The notes under the pieces: generated by a model | What the model was told of the DNA's origin: nothing | Database searches by the model: none | Seen by the model: the letters and a program-made list of their open reading frames with translations, nothing else | Made by a program: the position numbers and the translations under genes | NCBI GenBank assembly: GCA_024278345.1 | Contig: JAJRTK010000422.1 | Coordinates: 1 to 7,383 of the forward strand | Direction of reading: 5' to 3' | From: a bacterium | Lineage (GTDB): Bacteria; CSSED10-310; JAJRTK01 | Length of the DNA stretch: 7,383 nt | Shown here: positions 1 to 7,242 of the stretch, in pieces | Position numbering within the stretch: position 1 is the stretch's first letter | How the letters are laid out: each line of letters starts with the position of its first letter

Positions 1-33
1 CCGCGTCTCGCTCCGCTCGGCATCCGGCCCCAG

Positions 34-78
34 GCAGGGCTTTGCCCTGCACCCACCAGGGAGCAATTGCTCCCTGGT
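34..78. repeat. Double-hairpin palindromic element (dispersed intergenic repeat type)
   Basis: Two perfect inverted repeats lie back to back. The first, 34-50, has arms GCAGGGC and GCCCTGC around a TTT loop (7-bp stem). The second, 55-78, is a perfect 24-bp palindrome with half-site ACCAGGGAGCAA, able to form a 10-bp stem with an AATT loop. The flanking 1-30 is GC-rich and contains CGCTC twice in tandem. This layout is typical of dispersed intergenic hairpin repeats in GC-rich genomes. It could also act as a bidirectional transcription barrier, although neither side has a T-run. The structure is seen directly; family membership is inferred, because only one copy is in the window. Confidence 0.6.
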
Positions 79-406
79 ATCTTGTCCCATGACGAACCCG
101 AACAGTTGCCTGAGCCGCCTGGCGAGCTCGCATCAACAAGGCTGGGAGGTCATCCGCAAGACCAAGCTTGGGCCTGGATCGTGGGCTGCGCCCTGAAAGG
201 GACGCAGACCATCGAGCCAGGCTACGGCACCGCCCCGGCGGCCCATGAACAGGCCTTGACCGTTGCGGCGCCGAACTGCAGACAACCTGATGGAGGAGTT
301 GACATTCAAGACAGTTGCTGGACCCACGTTTATGTACGACGCTCCGCGTCGTTTCTTTCATGCTTCCGGGGCGGTTCGATTGGGCTCCATGAGTGTTGCG
401 TGGAGT
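79..406. other. Non-coding stretch downstream of copy B
   Basis: About 330 bases after the copy B stop codon. Short open frames exist on both strands (for example plus 67-417 and minus 133-327). They are Cys-, Pro- or Arg-rich with no recognisable motif, and one starts inside the palindrome at the edge, so I do not call a gene. The only clear structure is the hairpin at 336-352. A decayed gene or an unrecognised structured RNA cannot be excluded. Confidence 0.5.
336..352. terminator. Perfect 7-bp hairpin just downstream of copy B; possible terminator
   Basis: Arms ACGACGC and GCGTCGT surround a TCC loop, 55-71 bases past the copy B stop codon. Position and stem suggest a 3' end structure. 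In the direction of copy B transcription it is followed by ACATAAACG rather than a run of T, so it is not a canonical intrinsic terminator. The T-rich tail (TTTCTTTC) lies on the plus-strand side, which would suit transcription coming the other way. Confidence 0.3.
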
Positions 407-3400
407 TCAGGTGTTGAGCTTTGGCGGCCGCACCCTGGCGGCCTTGACCGTGAGATGCCCGTTCTTGGCAAGCCAGGTCCAGAGTCCCTCGGAGTAGTCA
501 TCAATCCGCTCTCCACGGAAAAGACTGCCCTTGGTTTCAGTCCATTGGACAGCTTTCGCAAGATGCTCCACGTCGCGGCCAAAGCCCTCTGATTTCAAAA
601 TTCTACTGGAAGAAATGGCGTCCTTGGCCTCCTTGAGAAAAGCGTTTCCGGAGCGGCCGTGAAACAGCTCCTGGTGACCGCGCTCGCAGAGGCATTGTGC
701 CAGACCGAAAACGTCGCCGAGCTGCCGAACCATGGACTCGGCCTTCTCTATGAGGCTAGCGGCCTTGTCGATATTCCCAAAACCCTTCCGCTCCAAGGCG
801 GCCAAGCCAACCAAGGAAGCGGGCTCCGCGAACCGGTCGCCCAGCTCCCGGTGAATCGCCAGCGCCTCTTCCAGGCAGTCACGAGCCTTCGGCACGTCGC
901 CCTGTTCCAAAAGAAGACCGCCCAGAACGTTCAGACAGTTTCCCTCTCCCCGACGATTTCCCACCTCGCGGTGGATGGAGCGCGCCTTGTGACAAAACCC
1001 CCTGGCCTCGTTCAGAAAACCCTGCTGCCAATAAATTTGGGCCAAGTTCCCCAGTGTTCGCCCCGAAGACCCGGAATCTTGAACCTCGTGGTGGATGGTC
1101 AAAGCATCTTCGAAGAAGGACTGTGCCTGCTCCACCAGTCCCTGATCCCGGTGGATGAAGGCGAGCTGGGCCAAAGCAATCCCCTCCCAACGCCGGCTGC
1201 CGATCCTGCGGTAGATGGCCAACGCCCGTTCGCAAGATGCCCTGGCATCACTCATCCGCCCCGTCACCCGCTGCGTCGTGGCTAGACCCTGGAGGCTCCG
1301 CGCTTCCGCGAAAGGCTCTCGAAGCAACCTGGCCTCATCGAGGGCTAGGCGATGGAGTCCCTCGGCCTCCTGGTTCCTTCCAGTCACCGACAAGACCTTC
1401 GCGGCGAAATCGTTGAGAACGCCGATGCTTTGGAGCTCAGGCTCATCCTCGTCGAAGAGGTCCAGGCAGGCGCGATAGAGACGTTCCGCCTCCACCTGCG
1501 CCGAGCGCTCTACCGCCTCTCGTGCCGCCGACGCATAGTAGTCCCGCGCCTTCTCCAGCCCTCCGCATCGCTGCCAATGGTAGCCCAGCTCAGCCGGATG
1601 ACTGTGAACGGAGTCAGCGTTGACTTTCTCGATAGCCTGAGCAACGGCGCGGTGAAGCTTGAGGCGGCGCCGCGGAGAAATCTGTTCGTAGGCCACCTTC
1701 CGGAACTTGTCGTGGACGAAACGGAGCTCCAGCAAGCCCGGCCTGGTGTCACTTGAGCCCCCGGAAAGCTGAGCCGTCTTGCTCGCCGACTCCAGGATAT
1801 GTCTGGCGAAAAGCTCCTTGAGGCCGGCCAACAGGCTGGGACGCTCCCTGGCCAGGACCTCTTCCAGGATGGCCACCTCCATTTCGAGGCCAACGACCGC
1901 GGCGACCTCCACCACAGCCCGAGCGGCTTCGTCCAGCCCCTCCAGCCGCCGGCTCACCAGCTCCCTCAGGGAACCGGGCAACGGCAGCGCCTCATAGTCC
2001 TTTTCGGAAGCTCTCTCGCTAGTGTCATCCATCACTTTCCAGCGGCCCATCTCGTCGCGAAAGAGCAACCCTTCAGAGATGGTCATCCGGAGGTATTCGG
2101 CCACGAAGAACGGATTGCCCTCCGATTGGCGCGACAAAAAGGAAACAAGAGCCTCAGGAGCCTCTTCCAGGGCGAGCATGTCACAAACCATCGAATGGAT
2201 GGCCTCCGGAGCAAGCCGCTCCAGCGTCAGTTTGCGGACGCCGGACATCCCCACAAGCTTGTCCAGCGGCCCTTGAATCGCCTCGTTCCGATAGGTTCCA
2301 AAGATGACCAACGGAGCTCTTCCGCCCCCCACACGTTGCCAATACTCCAGGAATCCCAGCGTCAGCTCGTCGGCCCATTGGAGGTCATCCAGGATGAGAA
2401 GGGTCGCGTGATCCCGCGCAAGGATTTCCAAAACCTCACACAAGTATCCAAACAGGCGAAGGCGCATCGCCTCCGGTCTGATCTGAGCGGGGGGCGGGTA
2501 GTTCTCTAGCTCTGGCAAAGCGGCCAATGCGGGCTCATAGAGAGCCAGTACTCGTCCTCGCACGCCCAAAAGGCGTTTGGTTTCTTCGGGACCGCGCTCC
2601 CGGCAGCGGTCGGCCAAAAGCTGCAACACACCCCGAAGAGGATGAAGCGGGCCACCCTGAACCTCTCGGTTGCCTCCCGCGGATCCCGACAGAGGCAGCC
2701 CTTCGCCCGTGAGCACGGAGTGCCCTTTCCTTCGCGCTCTGAGCGCGATTTCCATGGCAAATCGGGTCTTACCGACGCCGCTTTCCCCACCCACTAGAAC
2801 CAACGCCCCCATACCGCCATCCAGAATCGAAGTCGATTTCTCTACCTCTTCGATCTCTCCGTCCCGACCGGCCAATGCCGGTCGATAGAGGTAGTCCCTT
2901 GGCCTGGGGTAGTCCTTGGGAAGGCGATCCGCCCCTCCAAGCTCCACAAGAACCGCTGCCACGCTGTTGGCGTGGCCGACCCGGCTCCGCGGAGACTTCG
3001 CCAGAAGCCGGAGCACCAAGTCCTCGAGCTTTGGCGGCACATCATCCGCCAGCCTCGACGGAGGAACCGCCTCTGCCTCCAAATGTGCCTGGAGCACGTC
3101 CCTCTCCGTCTCTCCCACGAAAGGAGGCTGCCCCGTCAATATCTCGTATAGGATGCAGCCCAGGGCATAGAGATCGGCCCTGGCATCCACATACTCTCCC
3201 CGCAACTGCTCCGGCGCCATGTAACCCACGGTCCCCATGACGACGCCGCCCACGTCGAGCTCTTCTCGGCTCTCTTCGCCCGCAAAATGCGCGATCAGCC
3301 CAAAGTCCATCAAAATGGGAAAGCCGTTCTTCCGGACCATGACATTGTCCGGTTTGAGATCCCGGTGAACAAGACCCTCGCCATGAAGGTAGGCCAATGA

Positions 3401-3805
3401 AGCGCACAGCCGGCGCAAAACCGTCAAGATTTGCCGCAGGCCTTCTGACGCCTGGCCCTTGCCAAGCCACCCCTGCCAAGATTTCCGCTGGCGAGATTGC
3501 CTCCGCAACGAAGCACAGTGGTCCAAAAGCGGGGCGCCCTCCACCAACTCCATGGCGTACCAGGGCAACCCCTGCTCCACTCCCTCGTCCAGCACCCGCA
3601 CAATCCCCGGATGCCGATAGCGAAGCAGAGTCTGGATCTCCCGGCGGATGTTTGCCAAAAGCCCTTCTCGAGGGATCCGAACAGTCTTCAGGGCCACGAT
3701 TCTGCCCGTCTGTTCGTGGCGTGCCCGATAGACGATCCCGATGCCACCACTCCCCAGTGTCTCCAGAATCTCGTAAGATCCGATACGGGACACCATCGTT
3801 CCCAT
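407..3805 (-). CDS. Ser/Thr protein kinase - STAND ATPase - TPR protein (PknK-like), copy B
   Basis: Paralog of the upstream kinase, 1132 aa, on the same strand and 173 bases after it. Kinase domain, about residues 7-290: glycine loop GSGGIG at 18-23, Lys40, C-helix Glu56, HRDLKPDN at 147-154, DFG at 167-169, APE at 198-200, all intact. A basic insert (about 100-117, rich in Arg and Lys) sits before the helix leading to the catalytic loop. Linker PRDYLYRPALAGR is at 302-314. STAND ATPase: Walker A GGESGVGKT at 339-347, Walker B LLILDDLQWAD at 469-479, GNPFFVAEY at 563-571, FVHDKFRKVAYEQ at 696-708. Five 40-residue TPR units cover about 837-1036, then CLCERGH (1038-1044) and GSLFRGE (1093-1099). 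No membrane segment or HTH is visible. Start choice: ATGs lie at 3817, 3805 and 3796. AGGAG abuts 3817, too close to serve it, whereas GGTGGTGAG lies just before 3805 as in copy A. The start is uncertain by a few codons. Target and stimulus are unknown. Confidence 0.93.
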   Translation of the reverse strand: MGTMVSRIGSYEILETLGSGGIGIVYRARHEQTGRIVALKTVRIPREGLLANIRREIQTLLRYRHPGIVRVLDEGVEQGLPWYAMELVEGAPLLDHCASLRRQSRQRKSWQGWLGKGQASEGLRQILTVLRRLCASLAYLHGEGLVHRDLKPDNVMVRKNGFPILMDFGLIAHFAGEESREELDVGGVVMGTVGYMAPEQLRGEYVDARADLYALGCILYEILTGQPPFVGETERDVLQAHLEAEAVPPSRLADDVPPKLEDLVLRLLAKSPRSRVGHANSVAAVLVELGGADRLPKDYPRPRDYLYRPALAGRDGEIEEVEKSTSILDGGMGALVLVGGESGVGKTRFAMEIALRARRKGHSVLTGEGLPLSGSAGGNREVQGGPLHPLRGVLQLLADRCRERGPEETKRLLGVRGRVLALYEPALAALPELENYPPPAQIRPEAMRLRLFGYLCEVLEILARDHATLLILDDLQWADELTLGFLEYWQRVGGGRAPLVIFGTYRNEAIQGPLDKLVGMSGVRKLTLERLAPEAIHSMVCDMLALEEAPEALVSFLSRQSEGNPFFVAEYLRMTISEGLLFRDEMGRWKVMDDTSERASEKDYEALPLPGSLRELVSRRLEGLDEAARAVVEVAAVVGLEMEVAILEEVLARERPSLLAGLKELFARHILESASKTAQLSGGSSDTRPGLLELRFVHDKFRKVAYEQISPRRRLKLHRAVAQAIEKVNADSVHSHPAELGYHWQRCGGLEKARDYYASAAREAVERSAQVEAERLYRACLDLFDEDEPELQSIGVLNDFAAKVLSVTGRNQEAEGLHRLALDEARLLREPFAEARSLQGLATTQRVTGRMSDARASCERALAIYRRIGSRRWEGIALAQLAFIHRDQGLVEQAQSFFEDALTIHHEVQDSGSSGRTLGNLAQIYWQQGFLNEARGFCHKARSIHREVGNRRGEGNCLNVLGGLLLEQGDVPKARDCLEEALAIHRELGDRFAEPASLVGLAALERKGFGNIDKAASLIEKAESMVRQLGDVFGLAQCLCERGHQELFHGRSGNAFLKEAKDAISSSRILKSEGFGRDVEHLAKAVQWTETKGSLFRGERIDDYSEGLWTWLAKNGHLTVKAARVRPPKLNT
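698..1297 (-). repeat. Five 120-bp TPR-encoding tandem units in copy B
   Basis: Residues 837-1036 of copy B form five consecutive units of exactly 40 residues (120 bp). Equivalent leucines fall at 838, 878, 918, 958 and 998. Middle units read like 'EALAIHRELGDR', and the matching spots are IYRR (864), IHHE (904), IHRE (944) and IHRE (984). At DNA level a variant of ggtggatgg recurs every 120 bases on the plus strand between about 845 and 1215. This is the long TPR-like repeat form common in bacterial STAND regulators, a protein-binding scaffold and probable sensor surface. Confidence 0.8.
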
Positions 3806-3978
3806 GCTCACCACCATCTCCTGTCGTCAGGTTGCGGAAAGCTCCTGGCAATGGCCCAGCTCTCCTCCATCTCACGGACGATCCAAAATCAAACCGACAT
3901 TTCTTTTTTGTGTTGCCTTCCGCTCACGTCGCTCACATCCGTTGCGCGCCACTCGCCTGTCACTGCACGCTCATAGGA
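3806..3978 (-). other. Gap between copy A and copy B
   Basis: This 173-base spacer has no gene. Read on the minus strand it contains TGAGCG twice at a 9-base period (around 3925-3940), then an A-rich patch AAAAAAGAA (around 3900-3908), then AGGAG at 3822-3818 and GGTGGTGAG just before ATG 3805. I find no convincing -35/-10 pair and no terminator hairpin, so both read-through from copy A and a separate promoter remain possible. Confidence 0.5.
3807..3822 (-). promoter_or_regulatory. Ribosome-binding region that decides the copy B start
   Basis: On the minus strand AGGAG (3822-3818) is followed by ATGGTGGTGAGC and then ATG 3805. AGGAG has no spacer to ATG 3817 and a long 12-base spacer to ATG 3805, while GGTGGT lies 4 bases before ATG 3805. 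The same TGGTGGT(A/G)AG block precedes the copy A start, which favours 3805 over 3817. Confidence 0.4.
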
Positions 3979-6900
3979 CTACCCTGGCCGCTGTTTCGGG
4001 GGAGGTTGAAAGATCCATTGTTGGTGGCTTGCCGGAAGGTCCGCCTTGCACTCTCCCCGAAAAAGGGACCCCCCGCGCTCAAAAGCTCGCTGCGCCCGCT
4101 CCAGCCGGGCAATGGCCTGCGACACTTCATCTTCTGGCCCCACGTGAGTCGTAGAGGCCAGGTGCTTGGCTTCCTCCAAGAGCTTTTGACCTGCCCGGCC
4201 CCGCGCCAGGGCGAGATGCCCGTGCTCACACAAACATTTGGCAACGAGAAGCGGATTCCCAAGCTCCCAAGCGATGATCTCCGACGACTGGACCAGTTGT
4301 TCCGCCTCGTCGAACTTCCCACGAATCCGCCGCGCCAGGACTGCCATGCCATAAAGCGACTCCGATTCATTCCACCGATCGCCCACTTTTCGGTGAACCA
4401 AAAGAGCCTGTTCGAAGATCATGCTGGTCTTGTTGAGCCGCCCTCGCGCCCAATAGACCATCGCCATAACCCGGAGAGCTAACCCCACGTTATGCCAGTC
4501 TTCATGCTCGCGAAAGGTCACCAGGGCTCGCTCGCAAGAGACTCTCGCATCAATGAAGCGCCCGATCTCTTTCTGGGCTGAGGCAAGTCCCAACTGGCTC
4601 TCACCCTCAGCCTGCCGATCCTCAATCAGCCGAGCCTCCGCCAGGGCCTGCCGATGCTGGGCCTCCGCGGCAGCGCTCCTGTGAAGCATGAGAAGCACGC
4701 GGCTTCCAAGCTCGTTTCTCGCGCGGACACTCTCCGGCGTCGGATCGTCCACAAGATCGAAATAGGCCTGGAATAAGCGCTCCGCCTCCGAATAGGCGTA
4801 CTGCGCCACTGCACGCTGAGCCCCGGCCAAATAGCAGCCGCGGGCCCTAGGCACATACCCGGCTCGCTTCCAATGGTAACCCAAAAGCGCCAGGTGCTCT
4901 TGGTGTGCCGATCCAAACCGCTCTTCGATGGCCGTTGCGGTGGCTTGGTGCAATTCCTGCCGACGCCGGGCCTCCATTTTCTGGTAAGCGATCTCGCGGA
5001 CTTTTCCGTGAACGAATCGGAGCCGTCCCGGCGATGGCTCTTCCAGAACCTGCCGAGCTAGGAGCTCTTGGACGGATCGGTTGATGGCAAGTCCCTGGCT
5101 TTCCGCCACCTGGGAGACAAGGGCGAAACTGACCTCTTCACCCATGACCGCGGCGACCTCCACCGCTCTTCGAGCCGCGGAAGAGAGCCGTTCCAAACGC
5201 TGCTGAACCAGCTCGCGAAGCGATCCGGGAAAGGGCAGGCTCTCGTAGTCGGCCTCCGAAGCCCCGCCACCGCTCTCCTCGGAAATCTGCCAACAACCCG
5301 ACTCGTCCCGCCACAAGATCCCCCGGGCCACGGCCGCTCTGATATATTCCGCCACGAAAAAAGGGTTGCCCTCCGACTGGCGTGCCAGGAAGCGGACAAA
5401 CCGGCGAGGGGGAGACGAAAGGGCCAGCATATCGCCAACCATGGAGCCGATGGCCTCCCCGTCCAGGCGGTCGAGCTCGATCTTATTCACCTGAGTCCCA
5501 TGGAGAATGCGGGCCAGAGCGGAATCGACCTCTTCGGTTCGATAGGCCCCCAGGAGCAAGACAGGCATCCGCCGAAGCTCCCCGGTCTCCAGCATCCACT
5601 CCAAGAACCCCAAGGTCAGCTCGTCGGCCCACTGAAGGTCATCAAGGACGAGCAGAACCGGTTTCTCCGCCGCAAGAGCCGCCAAAGTCCGTGAAAGGAA
5701 GGAGAAAAGGCGATTCCGGGCCGCCGACAAGGGGAGTGCCACCGGATCGGGCTCGTCCTGGATTCCCGGCAAGTGGAAAAGCGCCGGCTCGTACATGGCC
5801 AGAAGCTTCCCCCGCGTTCCAAGGAGCTTCTTCGTCGCCTCCCGACCCAGCTCTCTACAGCGATCAGCAAGCCCCTGGAGCATCGGCCGCAGCGGGTGGA
5901 GCGGCTCGCCCTCCACCTGCTGCTCTCCTCCCTCCGCGGAAGCTGAAAGGGAAAAACACTCCCCCATGAAAACCTGAAATAACCGCCTCCGGGACCGCCG
6001 GGCCACCTCCATGATGAGGCGAGTCTTCCCCAAACCACTCTCGCCGCCCACCAGAACCAGAGAACCCGTTCCAAGCTCGAGGTAACCAACCCTTTGGTCC
6101 ATGGAGTTCAGGAGGTTCTCACGGCCGGCAAATCCCGGCCGGTAGAGGTAGTCTCGCGGCTTGGGACCCTCCATCCTCGGGGCCATCTCGGCTCCAAGAC
6201 GCTCCAGAACCGCGGCCACATCTCCGGCATATCCAAACCGGTCCCGGGGATTCTTCTCCAAGAGCCTCAGGACCAGCGCGTCGAGTTCCGGCGGCAATCC
6301 GGCAATCCACTCTGCCAAGGGGGCCGGCTCGTCCTCGAGGTGCATCCTCACGAGTTCGCGATCATCGCTGTCGTCAAAGGGCGGGTTCCCGGTCAAGAGC
6401 TCGTAAAGGATACAGCCCAGCGAATAAAGATCGGCGCGGGCATCGACGAACTCTCCGCGAAGCTGCTCAGGAGCGATGTAACCCAGCGTCCCCATCACCA
6501 CGCCGCCCATCTCAAGCGACTCGCGGCTCACATCCCGACTCAGGCGGGAGATCAATCCAAAATCCATGATCACCGGCAAGCCGTTGGGCCGGACCATCAC
6601 GTTCCCCGGCTTCAGATCGCGGTGGATGATCCCCTCGCCGTGAAGAAATGCCAGTGGGGCGCAAAGCCTCAGAATCACCGTCAAGATCGTGTTGGGATAA
6701 TCGGCGTCCGCCTCGGCCGAAGCACACCAATCATAAAGAGATTCGCCCTCGATGAGCTCCATGGCGTACCAAGGCAACCCGTCTTCTATCCCTTCCCCAA
6801 AGATCCTCACGACGCCAGGATGCCGAAGGCGAGCCAACGCCCGGATCTCCCGGCGCATACTCGACAGCAGTCCCTCCCGGGCCAGACGCACCGTTTTGAC

Positions 6901-7017
6901 TGCCGCTCGTACACCTGTTTCCCCGTGCCGGCAGCGGTACACAACACCGGCACCGCCCTCGCCAAGGAACTCCTGCACCAGCCATGGACCGATCCGCTTC
7001 GGGGTCTCGCTCGCCAT
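3979..7017 (-). CDS. Ser/Thr protein kinase - STAND ATPase - TPR protein (PknK-like), copy A
   Basis: Predicted soluble 1012-aa signalling kinase with no visible signal peptide or membrane segment. Kinase domain, about residues 8-275: glycine loop GEGGAG at 19-24, ATP-anchoring Lys41, C-helix Glu57, HRDLKPGN at 132-139, DFG at 152-154, APE at 182-184, so catalytically complete. A conserved linker PRDYLYRPGFAGR (287-299) leads into an AAA_16/STAND ATPase: Walker A GGESGLGKT at 324-332, Walker B LLVLDDLQWAD at 455-465, GNPFFVAEY near 550-558, and a winged-helix-like part with FVHGKVREIAYQ at 668-679. TPR-like helices follow, with three 40-residue units at about 807-926, then a short tail with GSLFRGE (983-989). 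Family knowledge: the architecture and length match PknK-type kinases (about 1100 aa); no C-terminal LuxR HTH is present. The frame is open 75 codons further upstream to a GTG at 7242. I chose ATG 7017 because the kinase fold starts there and GGTGGTAAG precedes it, as in copy B. The substrate is unknown. Confidence 0.93.
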   Translation of the reverse strand: MASETPKRIGPWLVQEFLGEGGAGVVYRCRHGETGVRAAVKTVRLAREGLLSSMRREIRALARLRHPGVVRIFGEGIEDGLPWYAMELIEGESLYDWCASAEADADYPNTILTVILRLCAPLAFLHGEGIIHRDLKPGNVMVRPNGLPVIMDFGLISRLSRDVSRESLEMGGVVMGTLGYIAPEQLRGEFVDARADLYSLGCILYELLTGNPPFDDSDDRELVRMHLEDEPAPLAEWIAGLPPELDALVLRLLEKNPRDRFGYAGDVAAVLERLGAEMAPRMEGPKPRDYLYRPGFAGRENLLNSMDQRVGYLELGTGSLVLVGGESGLGKTRLIMEVARRSRRRLFQVFMGECFSLSASAEGGEQQVEGEPLHPLRPMLQGLADRCRELGREATKKLLGTRGKLLAMYEPALFHLPGIQDEPDPVALPLSAARNRLFSFLSRTLAALAAEKPVLLVLDDLQWADELTLGFLEWMLETGELRRMPVLLLGAYRTEEVDSALARILHGTQVNKIELDRLDGEAIGSMVGDMLALSSPPRRFVRFLARQSEGNPFFVAEYIRAAVARGILWRDESGCWQISEESGGGASEADYESLPFPGSLRELVQQRLERLSSAARRAVEVAAVMGEEVSFALVSQVAESQGLAINRSVQELLARQVLEEPSPGRLRFVHGKVREIAYQKMEARRRQELHQATATAIEERFGSAHQEHLALLGYHWKRAGYVPRARGCYLAGAQRAVAQYAYSEAERLFQAYFDLVDDPTPESVRARNELGSRVLLMLHRSAAAEAQHRQALAEARLIEDRQAEGESQLGLASAQKEIGRFIDARVSCERALVTFREHEDWHNVGLALRVMAMVYWARGRLNKTSMIFEQALLVHRKVGDRWNESESLYGMAVLARRIRGKFDEAEQLVQSSEIIAWELGNPLLVAKCLCEHGHLALARGRAGQKLLEEAKHLASTTHVGPEDEVSQAIARLERAQRAFERGGSLFRGECKADLPASHQQWIFQPPPKQRPG
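4240..4599 (-). repeat. Three 120-bp TPR-encoding tandem units in copy A
   Basis: Residues 807-926 of copy A form three 40-residue TPR-like units. Equivalent positions are Gln808, Leu848 and Leu888, and the array ends at the shared KCLCEHGH (927-934). Unit 1 aligns with unit 1 of copy B (shared DARxSCERAL) and unit 3 with unit 5 of copy B. The single middle unit takes the place of three in copy B. Confidence 0.7.
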
Positions 7018-7242
7018 GAATCTTACCACCACATTCAGCTTGCTGAAGAAAGAACCTCCGTAGACTCTACTAGGAGTCACCGCACAAGCAAAATACCGTG
7101 GCAGCCAGCAAAAAAGAGAGCGAACCCCCAATCCTCTCTCAAGCACCAAGACACCCGGACTCATGGCGATCTCCCCCACCTGAAACAAATGGAGCGGAGC
7201 CAGCTCTGGCTCCACTCCGGCCTTGTTCATCGTTTGATCCAC
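7018..7242 (-). promoter_or_regulatory. Probable untranslated leader of copy A
   Basis: The frame of copy A stays open through this 225-base stretch back to GTG 7242 (with ATGs at 7230 and 7164). The implied peptide is Leu/Val/Phe-rich, matches nothing in copy B, and uses AT-ending codons more than the gene body, so I read it as leader. On the minus strand it contains a 6-bp stem AGAGAG/CTCTCT (7139-7115, 13-base loop) running into six T, an inverted repeat GACTC/GAGTC (7078-7063), an inverted repeat TTCAGC/GCTGAA (7047-7034), and GGTGGTAAG 7 bases before ATG 7017. No convincing -35/-10 pair was found. A genuine N-terminal extension is the alternative. Confidence 0.4.

Noticed and set aside
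67-417. Plus-strand frame of 116 codons in the left non-coding stretch
   Set aside because: It begins within the 24-bp palindrome, has no convincing ribosome-binding site, and gives a Cys/Pro/Gly-rich sequence with no motif that I recognise.
407-700. LuxR-type HTH at the C-terminus, as in MalT-like STAND regulators
   Set aside because: After the TPRs only about 90 residues remain, and they lack any HTH pattern. The predicted output domain is the N-terminal kinase.
3042-3875. Second minus-strand frame of 277 codons overlapping the start of copy B
   Set aside because: It is the Gly/Arg/Ala-rich alternative frame of the kinase coding sequence. The catalytic motifs are all in the other frame.
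3397-4482. Open frame of 361 codons on the plus strand across the gap between the two genes
   Set aside because: It overlaps the C-terminal region of copy A and the kinase of copy B in antisense. Its composition is low-complexity and Pro/Arg/Leu-rich, with no domain.
7060-7112. Possible sigma-54 promoter (GG...TTTTGC...GTGC) upstream of copy A
   Set aside because: The spacing between the GG and GC dinucleotides does not match the required 10 bases in any alignment I tried.
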